A DNA stretch of 64,000 bases from Strongylocentrotus droebachiensis (taxonomy: Eukaryota; Echinodermata; Echinoidea; Camarodonta; Strongylocentrotidae). Below the pieces are notes generated by a model that worked only from the letters and a program-made list of their open reading frames with translations, was not told the origin of the DNA and ran no database searches. A program made the position numbers and the translations under genes. Within the stretch, counting starts at the first letter, position 1; each line of letters opens with the position of its first letter. The DNA lies in the NCBI GenBank assembly GCA_035222895.1, contig JAVYIG010000089.1, positions 434,001 through 498,000 of the forward strand, given 5' to 3'. This document shows, piece after piece, positions 36,842 to 47,974 of this stretch.

Positions 36842-38113
36842 CTACATACCAGTACAGAAGACAACCTTCCTGGTCTTCTTATTGCACCAGCAGCTGTTTG
36901 CTCCCTTCATACAGACTGCGTGAACAAAACAAAACCACAGAAAAATACAATGAATGTCATAAGGAATAACACAATATGAAATAAACAAACACAAATATGA
37001 AACTAATGTTCAGCGGAACAAAGGGCATTTCATTATCATTATTATTAATTTTTGTTTATTACAAATTATTTTGTTTCTCCTCAAGAGCAACTTTATGTAT
37101 CTTTTTACGTAACATATCTACGGGTGTTCGAACATGACTAATATTTTAATAAGAAAAATGTATGGATGGAAATTCCAAGAACGGGCGACTAGCGATTTAT
37201 AAAGCTGATTCCAATGTAGATAATCCAAGACGAATTATATTTTTCTTTTAATTTTTATATATCTATTAAAATATGTTCAAATGGTGAGACCGTGCGGGAA
37301 TCGTAAAATGGGGATATGCCAGTAAGCTACTTGTAATAACTATAATAAAAAGGTTGTTACTCGAATTGTAAGCGATTCAAAGAAATTGGACTGGCATAGA
37401 AACCAAATAATGAACGGAAATGACCAATAGTTTGAGAAATGTCGGTCGAGTAAAAACAAGTTTTTTTTTTTCTCGAAAGCTGAGGTCACTAATGACGTGT
37501 TTGGAATCTCCCTTTTGCAATTGAACTCTCCTACGTGATATTTTAAACGGGAATTCACCTATTAGATGTTAATGCGTATTTTAAAATATCTTCCTGTATC
37601 CATTTTTGTAATCACTCAATTTCTTTTTCCTATGTACAGTTTTGGTTATACATCTTTCCGTTTCTCGGTCAAATATTACGACTAGAATGAGAGATTTTCT
37701 ACAGGCAACTGATACTAGATGGCACATATCATTTATGACCTGATTTTCACGACCCAATAACTTCCTAATTTTTATCAGCTTTATCTGGAAATAAAAACAA
37801 CTTCTTGTTTTTTCTTTAACTTTCTTCTATCACTAAAGCCAGCTATACTAAACGAAATTTTTGTATAAGATAACAATTTTAAAACCGAAATTGAGAGTGA
37901 AAATGATCTGATTCCCGTTAATAGCTAAAGATACCAGTAAACCGACTAAAACGTGTAACCAGGTAAAGACTTACATCTGTACTTGTTCATCATGCTTCCT
38001 CTCTTGTCGAAGGAGAGCATCTCATCCATGGCTTCATCTTCTTCGAAGTCAAAGTCAGCCACGACGGCGACGATGAGGAGGGCAGCGAGAACGAGGAATA
38101 GAGCCTTGGACAT
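36842..38113 (-). CDS. Secreted 4-cysteine peptide precursor (gene C)
   Basis: Coding exons on the minus strand: 38113-37975 (46 codons plus 1 nt) and the cysteine exon 36915-36850 (66 nt), joined in phase 1 (donor GTAAGT, acceptor TTCACGCAG). The first exon gives a signal peptide (1 to about 19), an acidic propiece (DFDFEEDEAMDEM), KR at 37-38 and a basic start of the mature peptide (GSMMNKYR). The second gives cysteines 48, 55, 57 and 67 with NSCWCNKKTRKVVFC, close to genes B and D. A donor-like GTATGT follows, but no GAG-type tail exon was found downstream. If the donor is not used, translation ends two codons later at a stop (36842-36844); that end was used here. The mature part has about +7 charge. 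Upstream in-frame codons to 38248 precede the acceptor at 38125 and were excluded. Function unknown. Confidence 0.78.
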
Positions 38114-38777
38114 GGTGATTTGTTCTATTATGACGTCGCACAAACCAAACAAAACCATTGCAAAGAAACAAAGAAAGTATAATATTAATTCGATTGAAAT
38201 TTTCAATGAAGAAATACCAAAATTAAAAATACGAACAACATGAAACAATCCCCTCCCCCAGAAAAAAATCGTGGAAACCTAAACATGATTAAATGGTTTA
38301 ATTTTGGCTGAAGAACCCTCTCCTAAAGTATAACATACAAAGCTCGGAAACACTGGATTTGTAAAGTAAAGGGTTGATATTCTACAGAGGAAAATGTTCC
38401 ACCCCCATACAAAAACAAAAATAAAAATAAAGAGATAATCAAAAAGGGCTAAGAATGATCTTGCGAAAGAGGCAAAAGAGTGATAAGTGGCATTATCATG
38501 ACTGAGTGGGAGTAAAATAATATACAGATATATAGAAAAAGTCCTAATTCATGAATAAAAAGCGATTTCATTTGAAAATGGGGAGACACGAAATATTGAA
38601 CACGTAATACTGATGTTCTGATAATGTTTACGATAAACGGTTAGAAAAAGAGATGTCGCATAAATATTTGTATACATATTTCGAATAAATAACTCACACA
38701 GATATTGCTAAAAATTTAGAATGGATCATGCAAGCGGCAATATGAGAACAGAAAAACCATATTTTGTTTTGTTTTAA

Positions 38778-38980
38778 AGGCACACTGTCCTACTTGTAGC
38801 TACTTGCTCCCTCTATATAGAAAACCAATATATAGTGCCAAATCGGTGCCTGTTGGTCCCCCATGATCCTCTTTTTCTTATGTTAAATGAGAGCTGAGTT
38901 AATGAGATAGCCACCTTTCACAGTGACCTCGATGGCTCGCTGTGTGGTCTAATCCCTTCTAGCTGCAGTAGTAACGCCTA
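38778..38980 (+). repeat. Dispersed repeat, copy 1 (gene C intron)
   Basis: Shares ACTGTCCTACTTGTAGCTAC, TTGCTCCCTCTATATAGAAA and GTGTGGTCTAATCCCTTCT with 55172-55340, with indels. The class is unknown. Confidence 0.75.
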
Positions 38981-39007
38981 CCTTTAAGTATTCGATCTTT
39001 AGCTGAT

Positions 39008-39405
39008 ACGAACACAATTCTCGCTACCCCAAATAGCGATTCTGCCGAGATCCGGGGAAAATCCTGAAATCCGCATTGCATTATGGGATAGCTTTTCGAC
39101 ATTACAGCTTCCTGTGCAGGCGTTCGTGATCACAACCCTCTCTTTCACGGTAGAGTTTAACGGCCTTTTGTGCTAAAGTCACTAATTCTGCCCGAAGCTT
39201 TCCATTGCATATTATAATCTGTACCAATTACACTGATTGGCATCGATTTTAGCGTGCGTGAAAACTCTGCACAGCGAACACAGGCGCTAGCGCCAGCGGG
39301 ATGGGACTCTATACCGGAAGTTGTAGTGACGACCCGAAAGAGTGAAAATTACCTCGTCTCGCGAATTTCGAGATTTTCGTACCTATTTAGGGTAGCGAGA
39401 ATTGA
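39008..39405. mobile_element. Inverted-repeat element in gene C first intron
   Basis: CAATTCTCGCTACCCCAAATA at the left is nearly complementary to TATTTAGGGTAGCGAGAATTG at the right, about 390 bases apart. AACA flanks both sides, a possible target duplication. No transposase is encoded. Confidence 0.65.
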
Positions 39406-39628
39406 ACAAAAAACTTCGGAAAAGAAACCATAAGGCATTTGCCATAGCCTTGTCCGACACCCTGATATACTCGAGAACATATTGCGCAATTTGAACATGA
39501 TTAACATGCGATACTCAAAAGAGGATCCTTGCGATAGCCCTTGGATTGATTTCTCGAAAGTCTTTACAGTCGAGTTTACGATAAAATGATTTTAATCAGT
39601 TTTAGTAAGAAGATGTGTAGGTACTTAC

Positions 39629-39682
39629 CGGTTGTGGTGAGTGGAAGACACTTCTCAAAGTCAATGCTTAAAATTCGCAGAC
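39629..39682 (-). other. Gene C untranslated first exon
   Basis: Runs from the inferred start about 30 bases after the TATA box to donor CAACCG/GTAAGTAC (exon end 39629). The intron of about 1.5 kb leads to an acceptor (TAATAG) just before the start codon at 38113. Confidence 0.5.
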
Positions 39683-39710
39683 AATGCCTTCTAAGCCGCC
39701 ACCGTCTCCC

Positions 39711-39717
39711 ATTTATA
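39711..39717 (-). promoter_or_regulatory. TATA box of gene C
   Basis: Minus-strand TATAAAT within GGTATAAATGGG, placed like the TATA boxes of the other family genes. Confidence 0.6.
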
Positions 39718-39729
39718 CCATTCCGAGCG

Positions 39730-40795
39730 AGCACTCCTCAGACATGCCAACTAAATGATCATTTAAGGAGAGCTCATTAACTACTGGAGATGTCTAGTGC
39801 CATTATCAGAACAACGTAAGCCGTCAAGCTTGGCAGAGTTGGGGTTAAATGGACAAGGAGTAATTAACTGGCATCTGCTAAACAGGCTAGGACACAGGGT
39901 CAAGATTTAGAGAGCGAGAAGGGGGGGGGGGGGGTGTAAAACTGAAATGGTATTCAATAATAAAGCGCGAATACGGATCAGTACTCACGTGACATTTCGA
40001 GCTGACGAATCAATTTGCATCATGTTACTCCAGTGCACAGCGACCATGAAATTGTTATTTTTACGCTAGTTACATACCTATATTTTGTGCTTACGGCGGT
40101 TGGAAACTGTTCCTATGACGTAAGCTGAAGCTTAATAACATTAAAATGCGCATTTTCTCGTAATCAGTAAGGACATGTTCAGATCACCCCAGCTGACCTT
40201 CTATTTCATATTTCATTGTATTTTAGAGTAAGCTCTACATTCCTATACGTCATGACTAATCAGGGAAAGTGGGTCTATATAAGGAAATAGAATAATACAA
40301 ATCAAGATTTAAGATACATGGCGAAAGGATGACTTAATTCACTTTGTTAAGCAGTTACAAGTAAAGTTCCCTTTTTATTCATATACTATTTTTGCAACTA
40401 TACGTTATAAAGGGCTGCAATATACAAGCCCTTGCTTTTTCAGCAGTCCCTTCTATGACCAATATGTTTTCTATGCCTGTTGTTTACTGTGGACCAATAC
40501 TGATTACCATTTCTTTTTTAATTTCATTGTTTTACTATGTACAATGCAATCCCATGAATATTATTTTATTTTGTTGGAAATGGAAATAAACGAAATGAAA
40601 AATGTATGGATGCATAATAATGTTCATGGAAAAAAAATTTCATTCTCTTTTATTCCTCTTCATTCTCATCTCACCCCAAGATCGTTTATCTTCGTTGTCC
40701 TTGACACGGTACTAATGAAAGTTCTTTTGCTACATTAGCTACTCCATATCATTGAGTTACTATAGCTTTTGTAACTTAATGTTCATACTTAAAAG
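39730..40795. other. Spacer with poly-G run and a retroposon tail
   Basis: Poly-G is near 39921-39934. TTGTTGGAAATGGAAATAAACG at about 40572-40593 resembles a LINE-type 3' tail. Short open frames here show no domains. Confidence 0.4.
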
Positions 40796-40797
40796 AG

Positions 40798-40990
40798 GAG
40801 TGGGGACCAGGTAGGATGACGAAAGCCTTTCTGTTGGAAGCCCACACCTTGTCCATATGGTCGAAACACTCCCCTTTGCACTCTGTATGCGTAAATGAAT
40901 CCGGTTACTGGGATATTGAAAATATCTTCAAAGCGCTCTGAGACGGCATTTTGTATAAAGCGCTATATAAATCCAGATTTATTGTTATCA
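40798..40990 (+). repeat. SINE 3' half
   Basis: Contains GGACCAGGTAGGATGACG, then GTAAATGAATCCGGTTACTG and the tail AAAGCGCTATATAAATCC, which align with the body and tail of the SINE at 11894-12250. Confidence 0.65.
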
Positions 40991-41084
40991 TTTTTTATTA
41001 GTAGTTTAGAAGGCTACTTGTAGGTGCTCCACCCATTTAAGGAATGCTTTCTTAACACGCCACAAGACACCTATCCCCTATGTA

Positions 41085-41205
41085 GTGGTCGAGGGTGGTC
41101 AATGTTGATTAATATCGTGCCCCAAAACATTAATACCGTATTTGCATTCGAACCCTCAACCTAAGGATTGTAACTTAAGTGAATGAACCGCTATACCCCA
41201 ACATC
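41085..41205 (-). repeat. tRNA-like SINE head
   Basis: On the minus strand, box A-like GGTATAGCGGTTCATTC and box B-like GGTTCGAATGC are in order. The stems are decayed. Confidence 0.45.
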
Positions 41206-41404
41206 ATGGTGCGTATGGAGAAAGGCATACACCATTTTCTTGGAACAAAGATTCCTTTTGCGATTTCTTTTGAGTACGAACATGACCGATGAAGTGGCAT
41301 CGATGACTACATTAACATAAGTTTAGATGATTTGATTTCTCTCCCCCAACAAAGATATGGGACAGATTTTGATTGGTAAATAACTATTACGAATCAGGAA
41401 AATA

Positions 41405-41770
41405 GCATATCATTAGCATCATCATCATTACCGTCATCATTGTCATCATCACTATCATCATCATCATAACCATCATCATCATCATCATCACCACCATCAT
41501 CATCATTGTCATCATCACTATCATCATCATCATAACCATCATCATCATCATCATCATCATCTTCATCATCATCATCATCATCATCGTCATCATCATCGTC
41601 GTCATCATCTTCATCATCATCATCATCATCGTCATCATCATCGTCGTCATCATCATCACCATCATCTCCCTCCTTCTTCTCCTCCTCTTCCTTCTCCTCC
41701 TCCGTCTCCTCATTCTCTTCCTCATCGTCCTACTTTCTTCCTCCTCATCTCCATCATCATCATTAACGTC
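41405..41770. repeat. (ATC)n microsatellite
   Basis: Long ATC/TCA trinucleotide tract with CTC-rich end. The frame rich in methionine and aspartate on the minus strand is a repeat translation. A shorter related run is at 41866-41925. Confidence 0.95.
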
Positions 41771-41929
41771 ATCATCACCACTTTCCAATACTGAAAATCT
41801 GGCCAGAGTGCTGTTCGAGAGAGAACTAACAGTCTAGTTCGAGAGGCGACAAAAAAGTAATAGTAGTGATAATGATAATAATAATAATGATAATGGTGAT
41901 GATGATGATGATGATGATAGTAATAATTA

Positions 41930-43430
41930 TAATATCTACAGATTGCATAATCAACATAGTTTTGAAAAGGCGCTGTAATTTCTTTGTAAACAAACATTTC
42001 CTAATTGCTTTCCTTCCTATACCAGTACATATCATACACTTCAGTTTATTTCAGTTTAGTACACTTTTATGCAAACATAACAGTACATGAAACATATATT
42101 CAATACCTAGGCATATTTACGGGGCTTTGTACATGTACCAGTCTCAACAATTTAATGTACAACGAAATGGAAAAGTTTAATTTGTAATATCATCTCCCCC
42201 TTTCCATACCTCTTCTCTTTCCATCACTTTATTAATATTGCATTTGGTTATTCCTTTACTCTAGTTATCTCCATATCTTTCTCGCAATAGCTATCTTTTC
42301 ATATTTCTCTATCTTTCCATTTAGGTTCGCTTTTATACCCCCCCCCCCCCCTCTCTCTCTCTCTACTCCTCTTTATGTCTGTCTGTCTATTTACCATTTA
42401 TTTTACACCTCTCATAACATTCCTAGTATCCGTTGTCTTTCTTTCTCGTTTAATTCTACCCACCTCTACTCCTACTTTTCTTCAAACATTGCAAATTAAG
42501 AAAATCTTCTTTTCTTTATTGCCTACAGTTAAATACAACGCACCATGATCATAAATGATAATTAATGTTTTGATGAAATTTTTGTTATTAACAGTTAATG
42601 GTTAGAACAGCTGTGCTGCATTGGCACAGCTAAGCAGGACGATCTATCCAATTTTATGTTCTCATGCTAATCAAGTATGTTGTTATTCACATGTTTTTAC
42701 ACTTGGAAACTAAAATAAAATCAAAATCAAATTCAATAAAATAAATACTGATAAAGAATGTCGTGCCCAGTTGTTTGAGTTTTGTTTTATCAAACATTTG
42801 ATTTCATTAGTGAATGATTGGCATTTAAACGATTGTGCATAAATTGTTCAGTATATACAACCAGGCCGTGAGCGCATTACGGAGTATCATTTCCCCGCTA
42901 ATGGGGGATACGTTTAACATCGAAAGAACTTTATAAGGATGACTTCATTGGCAGAGAAAGGCACATTCTTTCAGAAAGATCTCGGCTTAAAAAGAAAAGA
43001 AAAAAGAAATACTTCAAATGGATTGGCAAGCGAATCTTCATTGATGGAATATGAATTTATATTTAACCTTTGAATTTTTTTTGGATGCAAAACTCAACTC
43101 CCCGTACAGAACAACATCCATCTAGAAAGCCAGCCAGCCAGCCAATCAAGCATGACCAAGAGCTTAATATGAAGGCAAAACGAAAATAATTTCACACTCC
43201 AGCGGGGTTTTCGATTCTGTCCTGTCGGGCACACATCTGTTTAACATGTGTATTTTTTATTCTTTTCACTTACTCTGAAAATTAATGTCACATGAGTGAA
43301 GCTATATTTAGGATTAGCCCTGTCATTCTTTCGAAAGTGGTAGAAATGATGAAAGGTATTTCTCTTTGCAAGAACTCTAGAAAATGGACCCATACTGAGG
43401 AGGTACGAGCCCTAAGAAGATAGGGGGTTG
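41930..43430. other. Spacer, no gene seen
   Basis: AT-rich, with a poly-C/CT run near 42340-42364, a short hairpin AGCTGTGCTGCATTGGCACAGC at about 42609 and CCAG repeats near 43130. A possible retroposon tail (ATAAAATCAAAATCAAATTC) is near 42714. Confidence 0.4.
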
Positions 43431-43479
43431 TCAGATGGGTGTCGTAAACATGGGCTGCCTTCTGTATATACTACTGCAA

Positions 43480-43570
43480 TACTTCTGCAGGTTTTCGCGT
43501 CCAAAAATAAGGGGGGCGGGCGGTGGTTGTACACCAGCCCCAACCTATGCTGGATACGCCACTGATCTTC
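43480..43570 (+). repeat. Fragment of a GGGG-rich dispersed repeat
   Basis: TTTTCGCGTCCAAAAATAAG and a GGGGGGCGGGCGG core followed by GCTGGATACGCCACTGAT resemble the 'taggggcgta' class of elements in the 575-bp units. It is only a fragment. Confidence 0.35.
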
Positions 43571-43574
43571 TTTG

Positions 43575-44435
43575 TTGCAATGGTGGGAGAGGGGCTCTGT
43601 TAATTTTTGCTTCGGCTATCCTAAGCTATCAAAGTAAAACTTTGGGTAGAAATTCGCCCACCGTAACGAGAATTATATACCCAACCAACTCTTAGGAAAT
43701 TAAATACCAAACTCTCGATAGATAATAATCTCGATTAGGCAAATTTTTTCCTAAGTTGCTCCTCCCCCCCCCCCCCCAAAAAAAAAAAAAAAAAATCAAA
43801 AATCATTATGACCCCATATTGAGTAGGTTTTACCCTATATGATCTACAGTTTATTATGTAATCCATGCTGGAATCGCATCTCAATCATATCCATATCCTA
43901 CAAAAGTATCTCTGAACAGATCTTTTACATGTACCAATAAAATTCATCTTCATTTTACCACCATCCTACACGAGACAAAGATCAATGCACCCCTTCAAGC
44001 GCTTTAAAATTCACTCGTTATCCCCCTCTTTTGCTTCTTTACCCCCCAAAGACGTCACCAGAGTCTTAAATGAAACACAATTTGTTCCACTTTGTTGATG
44101 GTGCTCAGTCACATGTCTCCATCTCTCTTGACTACCAGAGCAATACCCTTGCGAACCAGAGTCAGAATCAATTAGAAATCCGACTGTCTGACAGTCATAT
44201 GTTTGTGACGGTCGTTATTAACTTGTCTTCGTGATTTCGCCATAATCAGCGAGTTAACTTGTAATGCATGACGTCGAAAATGGCGATGCGTATCGTAGTG
44301 GTGTGTGGAAACATTCTTATACTATTTCTTAATATAGTTGTCATGGTCGGATGGCAAACTGCAAAACAAGGTCCTTTTAAGATTACAGAAGAATTCAAGA
44401 TTTATATTATTTCACAATGGGCCCGATGACGTCAG
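43575..44435. other. Spacer, no gene seen
   Basis: Contains a poly-C/poly-A run at about 43762-43795. No exon or repeat family was recognised. Confidence 0.4.
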
Positions 44436-44960
44436 TATTTTTTCATTTCATTTCAAAGACTTTATTTTCTGCAATCAAACAAATCAATAATTATACAACA
44501 AATATGGATAATTATATAAAACATAAGGTATGCAAACAATATACAAAATATAGAAACAAATGTATAATACATGAGTAAGAGTAAACGTACGGCCATTGCG
44601 TGTGTAAAGAAAGAAAGCAGAAGGTCGCCGTTATAAGCAAAAGCTTGAGCAGACGGTCAACCGAGCTAAGAAAACAATGAGTTGTGAAATATTGGCAAAG
44701 TAACAAGAAGAGGGGGCCATGATACTCAAATGATATATATTACAATTAAATGTGAATATAAACAGTTGGATTCAATATAAATAATTATAGAATTAGCATA
44801 TGAATCTCATCTTTATAAGGCTACTAATTATACGTTAATGACAGAAATAAGAGAGAAACTAAACAAAAACAAGGGTGCGAGTGGTGCGTGTGTGTGCAAG
44901 TGCAAGTGTCCTTGCCCCTTAAAGACATTGGAAATAAAATTAACTGCTTAGAGGTTTACT
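44436..44960 (-). repeat. Probable retroposon 3' end
   Basis: Read on the minus strand it ends AAATAAAGTCTTTGAAATG followed by AAATG repeats, as in 3' tails of non-LTR retroposons. The body is unassigned. Confidence 0.4.
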
Positions 44961-44989
44961 AGGCAGTCTGCCAGTGATAGTACCTGCCG

Positions 44990-45060
44990 CGGTGTGACTT
45001 GATAAGCGAACCATGTGATCCACAGTCCGACGACGTAATCACTAGACCACGACACTTATA
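44990..45060 (-). repeat. tRNA-like SINE head
   Basis: On the minus strand it starts GTGTCGTGGTCTAGTGATTA, a good box A region, with ATGGTTCGCTTATC as a degenerate box B. Confidence 0.5.
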
Positions 45061-45064
45061 CATA

Positions 45065-46460
45065 CAAGAGAAAGATAGATGTCTCTCTCCTGTTTTCTGT
45101 CCTTTTAATTCCATCTTTTTCCCTTTCCCCTTCTTGGTACTACAACATTGTTTCAGAGAGCACATTGAAATAATGACTCTTTCATGTCCACGAAGCTATT
45201 AAAATTATGACGATCAATCAACCGCAACTTTGACATTGACAATGACGTGTTTTTAAAAAGACATGATTTATATTCAGATAATTGACAATTTCTGACCAAA
45301 CCTGGTTTTCAGTATTTGATAATATATCATAAATAATAAGTTATAAAATAAAAATGCATTATTAATGTAAAGTGCCACTTTTCGCGATATATTTTACTGC
45401 TAATTGGTAAAGGGTAATCCAACCCTTTTAATACATTCATTTGAATGAAAGCAGGAAACAAACCAGAAAAATAGAATGACAAAAGTTTGAATTAAATCGG
45501 CCCAATAATAAGAAAGTTATGAATGTTTGAAATATGAAATCAATACAGCGATACGAATCTCAAATCGGCTATTTTGTCAGTGGATTGTGACGTAATGACG
45601 GATAGCTCTCACGATTAACTTGTACACAAATACAAGTAAATTCCGTTTCCCCCCCGAGTGCCTTTACCCTTTGGAGCACTTCTCAAGATATATTATGGAG
45701 AGTATATAATTACAGGTCCTCTAAAAGGAAAAGACCATCCCGAGTCGTTTATTCTTGAAGAATTGACATCAAGGCTGAATTTCTATCTCTCACTTTTCAA
45801 TATCTGTTTGATTGCAAACTTTATGGTGCGGATTAAGGAGTATCACATCATATTTGAAACGTTTGTAATAGCAGTCCTTATTGTTATGGGATACGGGGGT
45901 TAAATTGTTTTTAATTAATTTATTCATTCATTTATTTATCCACTTAATTTTTGCTCTGGTGGGATGAGCAGACTGATTAGCACAAATGTTGTCTTTGTAG
46001 TGGTCCACTCGCATAGATACGATACATAAACAAGCCGATAAAAGATAACAAATAAACATGAAATGAAATTGAATATGAATATAATCAGAGTTATACGAAA
46101 TTCATGAAAATTCAAACTCAATGAAAATTAAGAAATAAAAACAAAACGATACAAATGGGAAAAAGCTGTAAAAACCGCGTTGTAAAGAAGTTTGTGTCCT
46201 GTTGGAAACCTTCTACCACAAAACCCTGAACCACACACAAAAAAGATAGATGCACAGTATGGGATCAAAATAATATTTGTTTTCTCTCTAGGAGCTATGG
46301 TTGAAAGTTGAATAGCGCCATCTATTTCTGCATGTATAAAAAAGACACAAATGTCCGTCCCCCTATCGATATCATGACTTTGATGTTTGTAAGAACAAGG
46401 TATTTTGGTTCTTTGAAAGAAGTCTGTTAAATAAAACCCTTAAATCTTAACATCATCATC
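45065..46460. other. Spacer, no gene seen
   Basis: An AT-rich stretch with an 81-codon open frame at 45658-45903 (+) that is hydrophobic in part but lacks a start context, splice sites or a family signature. It was not accepted as a gene. Confidence 0.4.
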
Positions 46461-46465
46461 ATGTG

Positions 46466-46755
46466 AAGGTGTCTTGGTATAGTGGTACATTCACTTGAGT
46501 TTCAATCCAAGAGTTGGAGGTTCAAAGATTAGCCCGGCACTAATATTCTGTGGTACGACACACAATTTGTCTCACACACACAATATATACACTCACACAA
46601 CACACATTCACAAACTCATACACAATGATAATTTAAAACACATTTTCATTATAAATTTCACCTTAAGATTCTCTTTTAAAGGCCGCCATACTAGTCAAGC
46701 ATAGCTTATAATGGAGGGCTGCTGCACATTTTTCACAGATAGTTCAGATATGTTC
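46466..46755 (+). repeat. tRNA-derived SINE
   Basis: The head GTGTCTTGGTATAGTGGTAC has a canonical box A, followed by GGAGGTTCAAAGATTAG as box B. The body continues with CA-rich sequence and GGCCGCCAT, matching the headless copy at 19065-19255. An ATT-rich tail follows to 46905. Confidence 0.7.
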
Positions 46756-46910
46756 TTAGTTATTATTATTTTTCTTTATTTTTCATAATTATTTATACTA
46801 TTATCATAATTATTATTAATATTACTATTATTATCATCATCATTATCATTATTATTTTCATTATCATCATCATTATCATTATCATTATTATTATTATTGT
46901 TATTATTAAT
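46756..46910. repeat. (ATT/ATC)n-rich tail
   Basis: Imperfect ATT and ATC trinucleotides directly after the SINE body, probably its expanded tail. Confidence 0.75.
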
Positions 46911-47129
46911 TGTTTTCTTGTTTTAAATGGTAGTAAAGCCTTTTAGATAGAGTGATTTTTTTGAAAAACAATGTGATATAATAGTACACAAAAGGATCTG
47001 TCTTGTTTTCTACAAGCTGCTTTTGAATATGCTTTTGGATAAAAAATATTAAACTTAGATGGAATGGAGTTTATTCTGATGTTGTCATTGTTACACACGG
47101 TGTAAACAAGTTGGGATTTAATCACCCTG

Positions 47130-47640
47130 TCTGTTTGTATGTATATTGATGGTCTCCTTTACAAATTGAAGTCACTTTAGGAAAGGATGTTTTATATGTC
47201 AAATCTTTGTAGGTGATTTTTCATATACTGATGATTTGATTATTTTATCACCACATGTGTCAACTTTACACAAAAAATATTGTATTTGTCAGGATTAAGC
47301 TCTTCAATTTGATTTAAAATTTGATAGTAAGATAAGTCAACTTATTATTTTTAAATGTGATGGAAAATAAGTGGTGGACCCTTTGATAAATATTAATGGG
47401 AAACCTGTCAAAGTAGTCGATATGTCGTCTTAGACAAGTTATTTCCGATGAGTGCAATGGAGGATGTCATAACTTCATAAGGAATGTGGCGCAAACAAGA
47501 GAATTGCTCTGTATAAGAGATAACAGAGAGTATTTATTCCTAAGTTCTGAAAAGGGTTATAGATTGTATTACTTATCTTTGTCTGCATACGATTGGCAGA
47601 GATGAAATACTGTCACCATGGAGACGGCAGATAAAATGTA
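47130..47640 (+). pseudogene. Decayed non-LTR reverse transcriptase fragment
   Basis: One frame reads FSYTDDLIILSPHVSTLHK, with the Y-x-D-D catalytic box, then after a stop ALQFDLKFDSK as in the segment after the box. In a further frame VNGKPVK- and IRDNREYLF-like pieces follow. At least two in-frame stops and frame changes are present, so it is dead. Family type (CR1/L2-like) is a guess. Confidence 0.7.
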
Positions 47641-47867
47641 GACATGTTAGGGAGTGTTGCTTTATACTGTTTCAGTTTTGTAAATAATTAAAAATTTAAT
47701 TCGCATTCCTTTAGACAGTTCAGTTATCAATATCAGTGCCACTGTGCATAACCATTTGTGAGTACGGTGCAATGTGTTCATGTGAGCGTGTGTGCTGGTG
47801 CGTGTTTGTATGTGTGTAAGAGCGAGAAAGTGGCAAAATTGGACAGTGAGTGTGTATCTGCGTGTGT

Positions 47868-47972
47868 GAGAAAGAGGGGGATAGAAAGACAGAATGTGAG
47901 AGAGAAAAAAGGAGAAAGAGAGGGGAGAGAGAGACAGATAGAGCGAAAGAAGACAGATAGAGAGAAAGTACA
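47868..47972. repeat. GA-rich tract at outer end of left arm
   Basis: Interrupted GA and GACA repeats just inside the outer boundary of the left arm. The matching CT tract in the right arm is 63086-63240. Confidence 0.85.
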
Positions 47973-47974
47973 AA

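Noticed and set aside
41387..41788. 133-codon methionine/aspartate-rich frame (minus)
   Set aside because: Translation of the ATC microsatellite with no independent coding evidence.
45658..45903. 81-codon partly hydrophobic frame
   Set aside because: It begins beside a poly-C run, has no convincing start or splice sites, and matches nothing I recognise.
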